The position numbers and the translations under genes were made by a program. From Trichoplusia ni (lineage: Eukaryota > Arthropoda > Insecta > Lepidoptera > Noctuidae): a DNA stretch of 64,000 nt. Below are positions 27,301-40,830 of this stretch, one piece after another (position 1 is the first letter of the stretch; each line of letters begins with the position of its first letter). The stretch spans positions 1,279,328 to 1,343,327 of the forward strand of contig NC_039480.1 of the NCBI RefSeq assembly GCF_003590095.1, given 5' to 3'. The notes below the pieces were generated by a model. That model was not told the origin of the DNA, did not search any database, and was given only the letters and a program-made list of their open reading frames with translations.

Positions 27301-27699
27301 CATCCTCAGCTGTTTGTGCCTTGTCGAGAGACCCTTGAAAGTAGATTAATATTAATTTCATGAACTTGCCTGACAGACTAGTGCGGTCTAATGTGAGCTT
27401 ATTGGACATGTTGTAGTGTCGATAAAAAACTAAAGGATACTTACTCACTGAAAGCCATAATAATATTTTATTCTGTTGTCAATAGCATTGAAAAATATTA
27501 ATCTAACTGGTCAAAATCTATTGATACAAGTTCAAATTTTATTCAATTTGTGATTAAGTTACTTTTAAAGAATTATGTAGAACAACCCATGCCAATTTAA
27601 ATGTTATTTAAAACAATACCTGCGGAGTCTTGTAAACTATTTGTCTGTTCAAGTAAATCGGAATGCAAAACAAGTATATCTATGTGAATATGGGGCAAT
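24311..27699. other. non-coding DNA, no recognisable gene
   Basis: No coding exon was recognised. There is a CRE palindrome at 25893-25900. A moderately GC-rich patch at 26400-26560 lacks any frame with a known motif. Confidence 0.5.
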
Positions 27700-27870
27700 A
27701 ACTTAGGCGGTGGTCACGTGGCCTGCATTGTGCCGCAGCGCCGGCGGTAACCCGAGACGCGGGCGCAAGTGCGTCCATTGTTGCGGCTCGCGGCGCGCGG
27801 CCGGAGGATCGAATGCCCGATACTTTGCCGATACAGGACGCCCACCGTGTATCGCGCACTCGAGATCATA
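27700..27870. promoter_or_regulatory. CpG island with E-box and Sox-like site
   Basis: The island contains CACGTG at about 27715, GCGCCGGCGG, GTCCATTGTTGCGG (a CCATTGTT Sox-type site) and GGCGCGCGGCCGG. It is the most CpG-dense block in the first 40 kb. No exon or initiator was established beside it. Confidence 0.25.
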
Positions 27871-30800
27871 TCACCTTATCTGATTCACTAGCCTTGTGTG
27901 CTCGCCACCATCGGCATGCTGCAATTTTGAGGATTTAATCTTCATCAATTGAATTTGAGAGATACTCTTAGCAGCTTTTCTTTCGATTTTTGTGTTGATG
28001 ACTTTTTGCTGGTTTCGGTTGATGTTTACCTCGTAACTTAGTTCAGTAACTGTTCTAAAATGTTAGCTTTTCAATAGGTATTCATTAATCCGTGCAAAAA
28101 TCCAAAAATGTTAGAGTAATAAAACAAAAGTAAAATCGGCTATAAAATCTTGTTATTCTTTTATCAAGAAAATAAGCTATTAACTAGACTGCTAGGATGA
28201 ATAATTGATTCGAAATCATCCTTGATCTCATAGTTTAATAACTTTCAGTAAACGCGTGGGAAACAACACAGATTACAGATTGAGAGCAGCCGCTAGAAAC
28301 TATTGATTCCGAGCTATTGTGGCCGCGGTGATTCGCGATAAAACGTTGTATGGACGACTGAGCCATTCTCACGGCACAATGCGACTGTCTGTTTGTTTGG
28401 CCGGGAGTGCCACACCGGCCACCACCTCTACTACACTTTTATTCTGTGTATATCATACAAATAAAGGTTATTTATGTAACCAATGAGGCCCTTGTGAGCT
28501 GTTAGTGCCCTTGAACTTCTCAAGCGCAGATATGCTCATATTAAACGTGCGAGTTCTGCGTTAATATGTCTTACTAGTTTCCGAAAAATACAAAACAAAT
28601 ACAAAAATACAAAAGAAATACAAAAATCAAGAAATTGGCTCTTGTGTAACAGGAACGGAAGTAATGAAATACTAACTAATGAAGTAATGATTCGTACAGA
28701 AAATCATCAATTGAATTAGTAGAAGAGTGTCGATAGCGGTAACCGTAATTACGTAGCTTTACTTTTCTGATGAGTATTTGTGAAAATCTTCAAGGTCTAC
28801 CCTGGACTCATATAATTTTCATCAAAAGTACTAGACACCTTATCATCCTCCTCAAAAGTTCAGTTAAAGTTTACAGTCAGCAGTATATTTTTCTGCTCTT
28901 AAGTGCTTATCAAAAATTTCCAAACGAACAGTTTTAAACATTTAAAGCTTTTTATATTTTGTGCCGAAGATTTTCGCTTACGAAACAGGGCGGATAACCC
29001 AAACGTTGTGACGCATACTTGTCTTCTTCTGTGTTTTCCCAAACTACCTGATAAAAAGTCACTGCTGGTTTTAGACGGCGTGACTGCCTATTTGACCTTC
29101 ACAAGCCTTCATGGGTAACGTTCCTAACTCCAAGCTTTCCTGAAGCTATTTTTAGGCCGACTATTCGTATTCAAATATTCTGAAAAATTATATTCTGCGC
29201 TAGCTCCACTTTCGACAGTTATCCATGAGCATGTATTTTTAGCAAATTTCAATTCAGTGTGCAATAGATAGCTATGCAGTACTCTCATATGGAAAATGCC
29301 ATACTGGGCCGCCTACGCCTCCAGGGCACAAAGGGGCCGGTGTGATACGGCCAGTGTCGTAGTGTTCATCCGCACGCCCGAATGGCCGCGGGCGTATCAC
29401 TCACTTAGGCTATCACAACACCCACGCTCGGTCCGCACCCTGCACTGTTACGCATTTCCTATTAGAATCAATTCCCATCATAATACTGTTTGTATCCTCA
29501 TAGTGCAATTAAAACTAGGGCTTACAGATCTCAAATTACACTCATTGTCAAAGATTGATATCTACCCTAAAGAATTGCGAACTCTAATTATGCTGACTAC
29601 GTGTAGGTAGTAGTATGGTTAATATTTAGCATTACTCATTGGTTCTCTTCATTAACTAACATACAAATATTCATATTATACCTGTTACCTCAGCTGGTGG
29701 TCCTCCAAGCCATAAACATGTCGGTCTCCGATGTAGGTACATGCTACACCAACTAATCGATTTTAATAAATACCAGTGCGTTACGTTTGTGCGTCGCACG
29801 TTAATCGCGTGTTGAATACGCTTCGAGGCGCTCGTGTCTAATTAACTAATCAATTAACATATTGAATAGATTATTGTTATCTATGTGTGTTATCGTGTGC
29901 GTTTGCTAGTCGACCAAAGTTGCCTAAACGCTAGTGCGACGCAGCCTCAATCGCTTTGAAGCGCCGCACTTATTAGGGCCAACGCTACTTTCTCAGTTTG
30001 AAAATAAAAATGCAATTCCATTATGTAATCGATGTTCTGTTCTCCTATATGGAGATTTGGAGTAAAGTTAAGTAGACAATACCCTCTAGATACTATAAAG
30101 TGTTTGTTTGCTTGTTTTACATTTTGTAAAAAAGAACACGTTATTTGATCATCAGCCTTATTATCCAGCCACGCACTCGTTTCCTCGCCGGTGCTCGCAA
30201 CAAGTAATTGTTTACCTGCATTTAACGTGAGGTTCAATTATTTAATTAAATGAATTCTTACCAACATGAATACTGTTTAATTAGATTAGTAGTATCTGTT
30301 ACAGTTTGAATAATTATGTTAGCAATTAAATACATACTAGGGTAACTGGCTGTTTGTACGGTCTATTTTTGTTGTTTAACATGTTTACACGTACGTAGGC
30401 AATTTATAGTAGGTAGGTGTGTAAAAAGATATAATTTCATATACATACTACAGACTAGTTAGCTACTGGTTTTTGTCGATATACACAGACCAAGATTTAA
30501 ATCGTATCAATTTCAAACTGATTTGATCGTTCCGCCATTTTCAAACTACAACAAAACGTTTTTTCCTGATATATTTTCATGAATCATAAATAAAAAACAA
30601 TGTTTAATCTCTAATAAATATTTGTTTATTTTGCTCGCTGTAGATAGTTAGGTACTAGATATGTTTGTATATGGTGCTACGTTGTTATAAATATCATTAC
30701 GTAAGACATAAAGCTACAAATCCCCTGTTACCATAGCATCATATGAAAAACAATGTTCATCGTTTGTCAAAGGAAAGTGACCCGTATATCGATACACATA

Positions 30801-32224
30801 ACGGTGTTATCGCTATCAATAGATATGTAATAAACTTGTTGCCATTGTTTCTGTGCCTCTTGTCATTCGAACCGTTTGTTTCTCTGTAAGAACATTTTAT
30901 TGAAGAACCACTCTGTTTCTGACGGCCCTATTTTCTCTTTTAGAGGGTAAGATTAAATATTTTTTAATAGGAAGGTTATGATGACCAAAAGAAAAACGTT
31001 TTCCAAATACTGAACAACTCGTTTTTACAAACGATTCCTTTATTATCGATTTCCCAATTACACAGGATTAAAATTTCTGAGAAAATCCTTTCAGAATATG
31101 ATGAATAACAACATCTTCGTCATTATTTCGAACATCTGTAGGACTACTGTGTACTGCTTCTTGTTAATATTTCGAGTAGTTCATTATGTACAGATATTTA
31201 TGGTATACTAACTTGTTTACTATTAACCCGAACCAGACAACCTCCCCTCTTCAGCGTTGATTGCGAACTGAATTTTATGCAGCAACGTATTCATGCATAT
31301 TCAGACAACGTTCAGCGAATAATTGTCGTTATCTAGGTAAGTGCAGAAGGTCAACTACAATATTGTCTTGAATTATAAATACCAGCAGACATGGTCTTTG
31401 AAATTTCGCTTGATTCGGCATAAAAAGCAGAATTCAAAACTTTGTTGAAATTGTTAATAACAATTCTAAAATGTTATAATACCTTATTTTCAACATTTTA
31501 AAGGCATTTGTTTCATCAAACCATAATAACTGAGAAGACAATAAAATTGATAAAGTTACAGAAACAGTAAAACTTTATGAGTAGTACATTATCAGAGAAG
31601 TATTAATGAAAAGAGTTGGTTATTGCCATAGAAATCTAAATAACAAGGTAATAGAAATGGCATACACCGCGGCGATCTATCGAAACGCATGTCGCCGGTG
31701 GGCGGGGCTTCAACACATTCACAGCAAATAACTACGCAATCACGCAAACATTAACATCGAGAAGACCAAGCAAACAACACTAGGCCGTACGTCTAATGCA
31801 ATAAGGTTGACTTTGTCGTTGTATGGATTCACTAACTCACACAGTCATTGCATTTTTTTGCATTAGTTGTAGTGATTACGTAAACTACACTAGGGATTGA
31901 CTACGGATCCGAAATATAATGAAAGACGAAATTATGAGTGACAATGTTTCTTGTTGTATTCTTCTATGGATTACATTATAATATGTACGTACTTACAAAA
32001 AAAAAATTCGCTAATTGTCGGTTGACAAAAAGAAATATTATTAGGAAATACTTGGTACCTAGGTAGGTTTGGTTTATACGGTGACTTTTTAGTCGTCTTA
32101 CAAAAGCAGCCCAGTTCATGTATCCAATGACTAGTAAACGTTCATAATAGAAAAATAGGTATTTATGAGATTTGGATAAATTTAAATTGCAATTTTTATT
32201 CAATGCTATGCTATAACTGTACTT
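27871..32224. other. non-coding DNA, no recognisable gene
   Basis: AT-rich sequence with an A-rich tandem stretch at 28586-28628 and moderately GC-rich spots near 28310-28430 and 29300-29440. A GGTGGGCGGGGCTT Sp1/KLF-like box lies near 31695. No exon was recognised. Confidence 0.5.
28586..28628. repeat. A-rich tandem repeat (AATACAAAA-like)
   Basis: About four imperfect 10-bp units of the AATACAAAAN type. Confidence 0.7.
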
Positions 32225-32310
32225 TTTGAAACATTCAGTTGCGAGCGCGGTCCGAGCCGTAAAAATGGAGAGGGGCGCGGGCGGCGGGCGGGCGGCAAGT
32301 TATCAAGCAT
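32225..32310. promoter_or_regulatory. GC-rich patch (GGGCGG-type boxes)
   Basis: GCGAGCGCGGTCCGAGCC is followed by a G-rich run containing GCGGGCGGCGGGCGGGCGGC. The composition contrasts strongly with the flanks. It could be a core promoter or enhancer, and no transcript evidence is visible. Confidence 0.2.
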
Positions 32311-32819
32311 GCAACTAATTTCATAGTGTATATTCGGCCTAAGTAGTAGGGTACCAATTTCGTTTACCCGTGGTAGACATCCACTTGTCTTTTGTATTTA
32401 TTTCAATCCTGTGGGAATCTGAAATAAAAATATATTCAATAATATGTTCACAAAAACAAACGACTATTAAAATTGTTACTTTTCGTATACAATGTTCATT
32501 TTGGATAATTTGTCCGCACTTAACCACATCACTATTTCCGACAGTTTTGTGCGGCCGTACCACTACAAATACGATCGCATTGATACATATTATTTTTCGT
32601 TATACATTTCTCTTTTTACAACGGTGCATTTCTGTAAGTTTCTTACTGCAGAGGCAATGATTAGTAAAGAATGCAATTGTTGCAAGATGGTGCGATATAA
32701 ATATGGTTTATAATGAAGGTTATGTTTTGAAATTTAATTTTGCAATAACATCAATATTACTGCAATAATTCACTTACCGATAAAATGTTATCTATTTATT
32801 TATGTTATTACACGATGCA

Positions 32820-32985
32820 GATGAATTTCCAGCCTGAGAAACCCCGCAAAACACCATTTTTAGTGGTTCTTGCTGTGACGACGTTCCGCGAGCGACTGAG
32901 CGTAAGTTTGCGCGCTGGTGTCGTCCAAGACACCAGTGTGGCGACAAGGTCACGCGGCGTTGGCACTTCTATTACCTTGTTATTT
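32820..32985. other. GC-rich module containing a perfect hairpin, unrecognised
   Basis: About 165 bp are GC-rich and open on both strands (a plus frame over 32785-33039 and a minus frame over 32808-33008). CTGGTGTC (32915-32922) pairs with GACACCAG (32929-32936) across a 6-nt loop. The minus frame has an unusual charged composition that looks faintly like repetitive sequence seen in other insect genomes, but I cannot name it. It could be an old repeat, a conserved non-coding element or an exon fragment. Confidence 0.3.
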
Positions 32986-33740
32986 AGATTTCTATGGTTA
33001 TTGCACATTTGGCATGGTAATAGTTTTGCTTTATATTAAATGGTATAAGGAATATCGAACAGGGCCGTGACACAATGACACGTTACAATTCGGAAGCGCG
33101 TCATAAAACACTCGCATATACGATATAACACATTTTCACACAGTTCGGCTGCACGTTTTCCTTTTATTACAGTGTCGGCACTTTTATTTCTTATCTTTCG
33201 AGGTATAACTGTGGGGTCCAAAACATAAATTCGGGTATAATCTCGCCAACAATAAATTGTTCGGGAATGTTTTATTATTTCTAATTGCCGCTTATTATAA
33301 GCGGTCTAGATTTTCTTTTGGATATCGATCGCCCTTGGGTTCTCAGGTTCAATGTACAAACACCACTTCTAAAAGTAACGTGCTATTATTATGTTAATGT
33401 GAAATTCACTCCAATAACTAGTACCTATACATTTAGCATAAATTATTGCTTGAAATATTTAATTTAATATCTTACAGGATAACCTTGTACACGGTTAGCC
33501 TTCTGCTATATTTGTTGAGTGGCGCGCAATACGTGACACGCAGGATGAGAATATTCCTTCTTTTCTTTTTTAAAACGCTATTCCACTACGCGACTTTCCT
33601 GTCGCTGATGCTTTTACGGACGTATGTCACAGCAAATGTATAGTTATGCATAAGAACTGAAATTGGAACCTCCAAAAATCGTTTCAGGCGGGTTTTGTGT
33701 ACTGTGTCAGTTTCTTTCAGGACATTAAATATCCGAGCCC

Positions 33741-33920
33741 TTACGTCACCAACTTACTTTTCCCGCGGTTTCGCTCGCATAGCTGTTGAAACATTACCCT
33801 CCTGCAGCAGACGAGTTAAAAGTCTTTGGGTTTCAGCTTATTTCATACCGAATTTCATCCAAATGTGTCTAGCCGTGTCGCGCCGTGTCTGTGTGCATGA
33901 AGAAAACTCGAATAAACCTA
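33741..33920 (-). mobile_element. degenerate Helitron-like interspersed repeat fragment
   Basis: CCCGCGGTTTCGCTCGCATA and, further on, ATACCGAATTTCATCCAAAT match the order of motifs in the lepidopteran repeat seen better preserved at 50819-51030. Both ends are eroded. Confidence 0.4.
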
Positions 33921-36900
33921 CACACTAAAAGTTCGGCTTTATCACATCAGTGTGATATTGGATTTAAACTGTATTTATGCCTCGCATTTCGTTTATATCG
34001 ATATAAAGCCTCCCTTAATTTCAGTGGTCAGTGGTAAGTAATGTGTGCGTCAAAGGCTCGTCATTTATGTTTCATAATGCATGCCACTGGGATCGTGTTT
34101 GTTTACAGAGTTAGTTGCATTAGGTCCGGCGCGTGATCGAATTTACTCTACTCTCCTGTTTGTTTATACTCCCGATATGTTATCAAAACACTAGTGTAGA
34201 ATTTATATTTGAACACAAACTCACCGGTAACATTCGAATTGATTGGTTTTTTGAAACTCTGCAATATTAACTAGTTTTCGATGGAAGGGGTGCATGGGTC
34301 ACCCGCTATCTGTACAATTTGTATTTATGTCAAATGTTACTTTTCGACGCTCAAGTAGTCCACCATCCAACATTAAGGTTTTGCTAACATACCAATGAAG
34401 CTCATGACATCGTTATTTATTATTAATTAATTTCATAAATTCATTCAATTTCGACCACCTGAATGAATACCAATTGCTACTAACCTTTGTACTTATAAAA
34501 CGCTGACAACAATTCCTAAACGTCAACATCAAGCTTTATTGAATTATGATTTCCTCAGCAAAATTTGTTAAAACTTGACGTAGATGTATATCTAAGTCAG
34601 CAGTACGTAGATAAACTAAAATAAACATTAATCAGCATACAAGTATCGCACACGCACCTCGTATTCATTACGTAACGTATTTGTGTTGGTCCATAACAAA
34701 AACAATCGCGATATAATTATAACAGAGCATACAAATAGCTGTCACGACGCCAAATCATTTGACGAGTGTTTAGTTTACACGAATGTGCTGAAACACTAAT
34801 TTTAGGCTTTAGTAGTTCTACAACCAGGTATGTGATGTTGACTGTGTTGATGTCAGAAGCCCGCAACACATTCCGCCTAAACAGTTACGTTTCTGCATTC
34901 ATACTCTTCTAATGCACAGCGATTTTCTCTAGTTTGTGTCGTATTGAAAGGGTAGCAACGAAACCCTATTACTGAGGCTCCGCTGTCTGTCCGATTGTCC
35001 GTTGTCTGGTACGAAGCTGTATCTTATGAACCGTGACAATAAGAGTCTAGCCTGGTGAAATGTTCATAGACGATGTATTTCAGAATCTTCAGTTCCCGGT
35101 GTAGCAACAACAAAAAAAAATGAACATCTAAGTCAAGTTTGAGTCGCTAAGTTCAAAAAATTCATGTGATCAATTTATCTCTATTTATCTAAAACAATCA
35201 GTGTCGCAATTTCGATTCGCACTTGACTAGTTTTTCAACCTCTTCCTTACTGTTATTCTCTTAGGTCCACGTTATTATAATATTCCCCTCCAGCCCCGTA
35301 CCGTTGCAGTTGGAGATCTATCTTTTACTGTAATACTCAAGCAGAGACGCTCTGGGACTCTGGCACTTAACAGTTTAAGAGCCCCAATAGCCGATGCTGA
35401 AATAACTTGAAAATTGTAACCACTTGGGATATTAAATGAAATTACAACTACATTGCGTGAATGAAAACCACACAAATTAAATTATTGATACACAGCAATT
35501 TCACGTGAATTATGATATAAGAAAGCACACGCCATTTGTTACACAATATGCGCGACGTAAGTGAAATTAAGCGTGTCATTAGTTTTGTGTTCGTAGATGT
35601 TAGCATAAATTACTTTTATCTGTTGTGGATGCTGGACATCATTTATAAGCTTTTAGCGTGTAGTCGGAGTTTTTGATTTATGGGAAAAAAATAAGCCCTG
35701 TTGTCAGTAAATTCTCTCTACCACCGGATGTTAATGGTACTAGCTCATAATATCTTAGTAATGTGTTCAGAGGAAAAAAAATATTGGTGTTTTCGAACCG
35801 TTTAAAATATTCTCAACACTTTTTTCCGTCTTGATCCAGAAGACTTATTTCTTTTAATTTATCTAATGTTATTGTCCGTCCGGTAAGACGGATGTCTTTG
35901 CTCAGACTTAAATAAACTACTCCATTAGTCTAAGAAGGACTCTCCACTCCATATTGTTCCCTGTAGCAAAACATATATTTTTTGTTAAAACTTTTTCTAG
36001 CTCCTTTTTGCTAATATTTGGCTGTACTGTAACAATGGCTTAGTCTCGCGTGTAGCAAGATGGGTTTATCAAACCATCCTCGACTACGACTTGAATTTTA
36101 TTAAATGCTGTAAGGTTTGCATCAAATCAGGTAATCATCGCTTCAAATAGTACCATAATCAGAAAATTCCGATCGTTGTTGCTCACATCTCGGTATGAGT
36201 CACGGCAGTCATAGTTAATTCATTTTACTCCATTTCTCTGGATGACTAGGGATGTTCTATTTCGGGTGTACCGTCACTGCGTCACCGAGTCGGGGGTGAT
36301 TGTGTACCCCGCAAATTGAATCATAAGTGAGTCAATACGGTGAATATCTTGTTACTTTATCATATGTGGCTCTCTGCGGTTTTGGTGTCCGTGTCTTTAA
36401 TTATGAATATTTACTGGAGCTACTTGACTTATTTGTCACATGTCATTTTTGTACGCCAAATACCATCAACTGTATTATGTTTCTCTTTACTGAAGTTACT
36501 TGTATTGCTTTTTATAAAGTACAAAAACTAATAACAGTGACAAGTGCACGGAATTCTGCCACTGATATTGCGACTGTTAGACTTCAGCTATTTGTAGATA
36601 ATCTAATTCCAAGTTGACTTCTAACTCAACAATCTAGAAACAAAAACCAGAACATCAGGATTCTTTGTTCAATTGGTCTTATTTCAAGTCTTTCCCTTAA
36701 ATAGAGCAGCGGAGGTGCAAATGAAGCAAAAAGCAAGTTATTGACAACGTCGTATATCTCATGAGTCGATCTATAGCGGCAACTGTCCTGCATGCCGCCG
36801 TGCCGCGCGTAACTTACTAATGCTTTTGTTCGCGTTACCACTGCCCATCAAAGGGAGCAGAATAGATAGCTTTGTTGTTCATTTGTTTCTACACAACGTT

Positions 36901-38099
36901 CTCTATAGTCAGCTTTTATGCAATTGTTTTTCTTTGGCTGGCACCGCCGCGCCGCCACTGTTGGAATGATCGCGTCTCAGAAGTGCAACCATCCAATAGC
37001 ATATTATTTATGATTGTTCCTCTGGCTTAATGATTCTATTTAATGTGGCCAGTCATAAATCTGACGAGGTCTTTAAATATAGAAGTTATTGATGTAATTA
37101 TTGCCAAAATATCTAGTTATTGTTCGTTATTAACGACCTAACATTTTTCGACGTCACAGGCCACCTGGCGCTGCTGATGACACGATTGGCGAGCCAGCGA
37201 CACCTTGACCCGAGCGAAATGTAGCGACCTGGAAAATATGAATAGACACCATGCCTACGGAATTCCCTGCCCTAGTCATCTATAGAATAAACTAGATCAT
37301 AACCGGGTAGTGGATCTTGCTGTGAATACGCAAATAGGTCATATCTGCTAAAACTGTCTTCCTAAATAAAACATTTTGAATGTTCAGTTACCTTAATTTG
37401 TACATTAATAAACAATTCTACAGTCGAACAATGCAAAAAACTTGTAACGTAACATGTTTTCGCAGTCACGGCCATCTCGTGGAAAACCCATAGGCACGGG
37501 AACAAACAAGTATATCCCGATAAGGGCTCATAAAATTACAAGTTAAGAACATTTACATTCGTATTAACACGTTTACAATGTAACATTAGAACATGTAATA
37601 GCTGTAACACGAGTATGGCAATGTCGACATACTGCGTATAATTTTTACCAACTCAGTTAGTCATCAACATACATCAGTATAATTATATCACACTATAATT
37701 ATTCCGGCTGAAATTGGTTATGTCTGCTTACTATTCCACATTCTACATAGGTCTTTTCTTAATTATTCTAAAAGTAAATACTCATTGATACTTGATTTTC
37801 AGGAGTGCAATTTCGCTTCCTTAAGTTTATCCATTAGTTTCTAGAAATATGTCTTTGAACTCTTTTTACCCCCGGATCCTTATACACAGCGCCATAAACT
37901 GCCATCCCGGTTATTGATAACTCCATTTTCCACGATAACGTCTTAATGCCGCAGACTGGCTTTGATCTGTTTCGTATTTTATTCACAAATGCTGTAATAT
38001 AACCCCAGGCGACATGATATACGCCGACGCGCCGTGCGTCTTTAAAACTATTTTCATTCGTACATTTAAATATGAAATTGCAGCTCCGTAATATTACAC
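33921..38099. other. non-coding DNA, no recognisable gene
   Basis: AT-rich sequence with only short frames. Hydrophobic frames such as 36327-36617 reflect T-rich composition. No repeat ends were recognised. Confidence 0.55.
33992..34007. repeat. perfect 16-bp palindrome
   Basis: TTTATATCGATATAAA is self-complementary. Confidence 0.8.
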
Positions 38100-38430
38100 C
38101 ACACCGCCAAATGACTTCCTCGACGTGTGTAACATCAAAGGACACAACTCTGCGGGCGTTTTCGCTAATTTACCGATTTGCCAAGTTTACCGTGCTGTTC
38201 CCAAAAGTCAAAAGTGCTACAGTCTTGATGCCAGCGTTGACGTTTGGACGAACGGCGACGAGCACGTTGTTGTGGAGGTGCAAACGTGTGTTGGCGAGCT
38301 GCATGTGCAGCCGATGTATCGACGCCATCCGGCGCTTGGAGTGATGCCAGCGTATTGTCGCGAATCGTGCGCCAGGGCCGGCGGGTCGACGACACCGGAC
38401 ACATCCCGCGACAGATCCACCTCACAATAC
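38100..38430. promoter_or_regulatory. CpG-rich block, open in several frames; candidate 5' UTR, promoter or unrecognised exon
   Basis: From about 38215 to 38420 the sequence is markedly CpG-rich and stays open in two plus frames and two minus frames at once, with no frame showing a recognisable domain. Simultaneous openness on both strands is expected of GC-rich non-coding DNA. A 5' UTR, promoter or fast-evolving exon are all possible. A second, smaller GC-rich patch follows at about 38920-39090. Confidence 0.25.
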
Positions 38431-40679
38431 TTATACATCACAAATCGGGAGAAACAAACCAGATGTCACTCCCCTCCTAACTAATGGTATCAATAACATC
38501 GATAAATGAGAACGATCTGTTCATGTCCGCTCTCTCGATCTTGTGAATTAATTAGAAGCTAACAAGTAATATGTTTGTGAGAAAGCGTAACCAGAAAATA
38601 AGTTTCAATATAGCAGAGTAGATAAAATTTAATGTTACAGCACAGTAACCGCATGGACGTTTTCAGCATAAAAGAATATTGAATGAGGGGAGATATTCTC
38701 GATATGTAAGGCAAGAGTGCGTAACGGAAAAGTTGCGAAAGGAAAATTGTGATTTGCGACACGTCATATTTACCATACGTCACGATTTTATAATAAGATT
38801 TGTCTCACCACGAACACCATTAATCATGGCGTATGACGCGTTTTCTACGTCACGGTACGCGTTATCGTGTATTAATAAATTGGTTAATTGTAATAGTCGG
38901 GTGTATCTAATCGTGGGCGTATCATGCAGTGGGCTCGCAGGGTTCCCGCAACGAGTGCCGGGGCCGTGACGCACCCGGGCCTGCGTATACACGCACCGAT
39001 AGGAATAGATCCGCACTTGACATTGAACGGTCCGTGCCTCTTTCTGGGGTTGATCAATCGCCGCCAACATTTGGAGGTCAATGTCGTGACCTTCGCATTC
39101 ATTTTAAACGCGTAAAGAATTTCGCGGAGAATGTCGCGTGCTCCATATTTGTGTAGGTAGTCTTCGTGATCATTTACTCTAAAACGCTTTGATCTTTCTA
39201 TGAAGCTAATTTCAAATGTGCTTGTACATGCATCACTGGAACTTGTTAGCGTTTTATGTTCAGATGTCGCGTAAATAAACCGTTACTGTTAGTTTTTTAA
39301 TCACATAAATGTGAAATATTATAAATTATTAATATTAAATATAATAAAATGTAAATATTTTAATCCTTAAAAAAAAGCCGTTAAAGCAAGCAAGTTACCG
39401 AAGTCAGAGGACATTAATTAAGTCTTAATTATTCATGTCAATATTCGAGCTTTTGATACTCAAAACCCCAATCCTAATTCCTAAAAGATAAAAAAGAAAA
39501 ACACCTTCAATAGATATACGACCTTAAATTCTCGATTTCTAGAAATAAATCACTTTTAGCAATTATATATTGAACTTGATATTGACCGACCATTTTAAAC
39601 GATTTGTTATCATATTAGCATGTCTGTATTACCTATTTGTCCTCAGATCTTCTCATTAAATATCCATGTTTGGTTTGACACGGGTTATAAAAACTATTCT
39701 CTTCTATGTAATACTCAGCTACAAACTTATGCTTGCTGTTAACGCGGCTTCTAGAGAAGCTGTCACTACAAACATTACAATTATTTTGACATTCATAATG
39801 CTCTCGACATATTTGTTCTACGTTTTCATCATCTGCATATATAAGTTTGTTATGCTCTAGGTGTGAATAGCCCTCGCCAATTGCGTCAATATTTTTATAT
39901 CAAATGCTCACGCTTGTTCCTGGTTCATGTATTGCGACACAATGACACAAGTACAATAAATATTAACGTTAACGAACGTGATGTAGGTAAATAGAGGTGA
40001 CATTTACAGATTTCAACACAATCAATATTGGTTAAGCACTATTGCAAATAGTAGTATTGATTTGCGAATTGAAATCGAAAGTGACGCGCATGCAATGTGA
40101 AGTCATTGTTGTTTGTATTACGTATGCTAAGGTCAGACTATAATGCAGTTGAAACGACATCGCGTTTACTGTGATTCTCCTTCATGCAAGTATGATTCAA
40201 AAGAACTGATAAACCTTTGAACCGAATAGAGTGAGGCTGATTATATTTTTATTTTTCCTTATGTTAAGTTTAAGTATAGTGCAACGCGACATAAGCAATA
40301 ACGACGAGCAAATATCGTTATTAGGTTCACGTCGCGTCGTCTGGGAGTGACTGCTAGAAGTTTAACAAGTACAAAATACAAGTGCATAGTGCCGAGTTTT
40401 TTTACAAGGAAAATTGACTGCACTTTTCTGGGGGACACGGCATTTATTTTAACTAAAATTGCAAAATATTTAGATAATCAGAGTCTCAAAGTCAGACTTT
40501 TTCCCTTGCAGCAATCCTAACAAAAAATAGCAATCTTTACAACGAATTATATTGAGATAATATACAAACAATGCGCGATCCGTTCTCGTCTTAATTAGCA
40601 AAAAATAAATACACTCTCACTAAAAGACGAAACATTGCAACAATCTTCTAAATAAAAATGCAGCGGCATACCGCGATCT
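38431..40679. other. non-coding DNA, no recognisable gene
   Basis: Mostly AT-rich. The GC-rich patch at 38920-39090 is again open on both strands. A very AT-rich stretch spans 39290-39370. Confidence 0.5.
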
Positions 40680-40830
40680 AATCTAATTCGGTGCACGGCA
40701 ACGCGAGCGACGTCGCGACCAACTTAATTACTGTCTTCACACGATAGGGGCGCGGACGCCGCCGACACCGCCGGACACCACGGACACTGCTCATACAAAA
40801 CTCAATCAGTGTCGGTTACCATGTTTGTGC
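40680..40830 (+). promoter_or_regulatory. candidate promoter: CpG-rich block ending in an initiator-like TCAGT
   Basis: GC-rich DNA (GGGGCGCGGACGCCGCCGAC, then tandem-like GGACACC words) runs into ACTCAATCAGTGTCGG at about 40800. The TCAGT there matches the arthropod initiator consensus. The first ATG downstream (40821) opens only a very short frame. No downstream exon was identified. Confidence 0.25.

Noticed and set aside
36327..36617. Hydrophobic frames resembling membrane proteins
   Set aside because: T-rich DNA gives Leu/Ile/Phe/Val-rich translations by composition. There is no conserved motif or start context.
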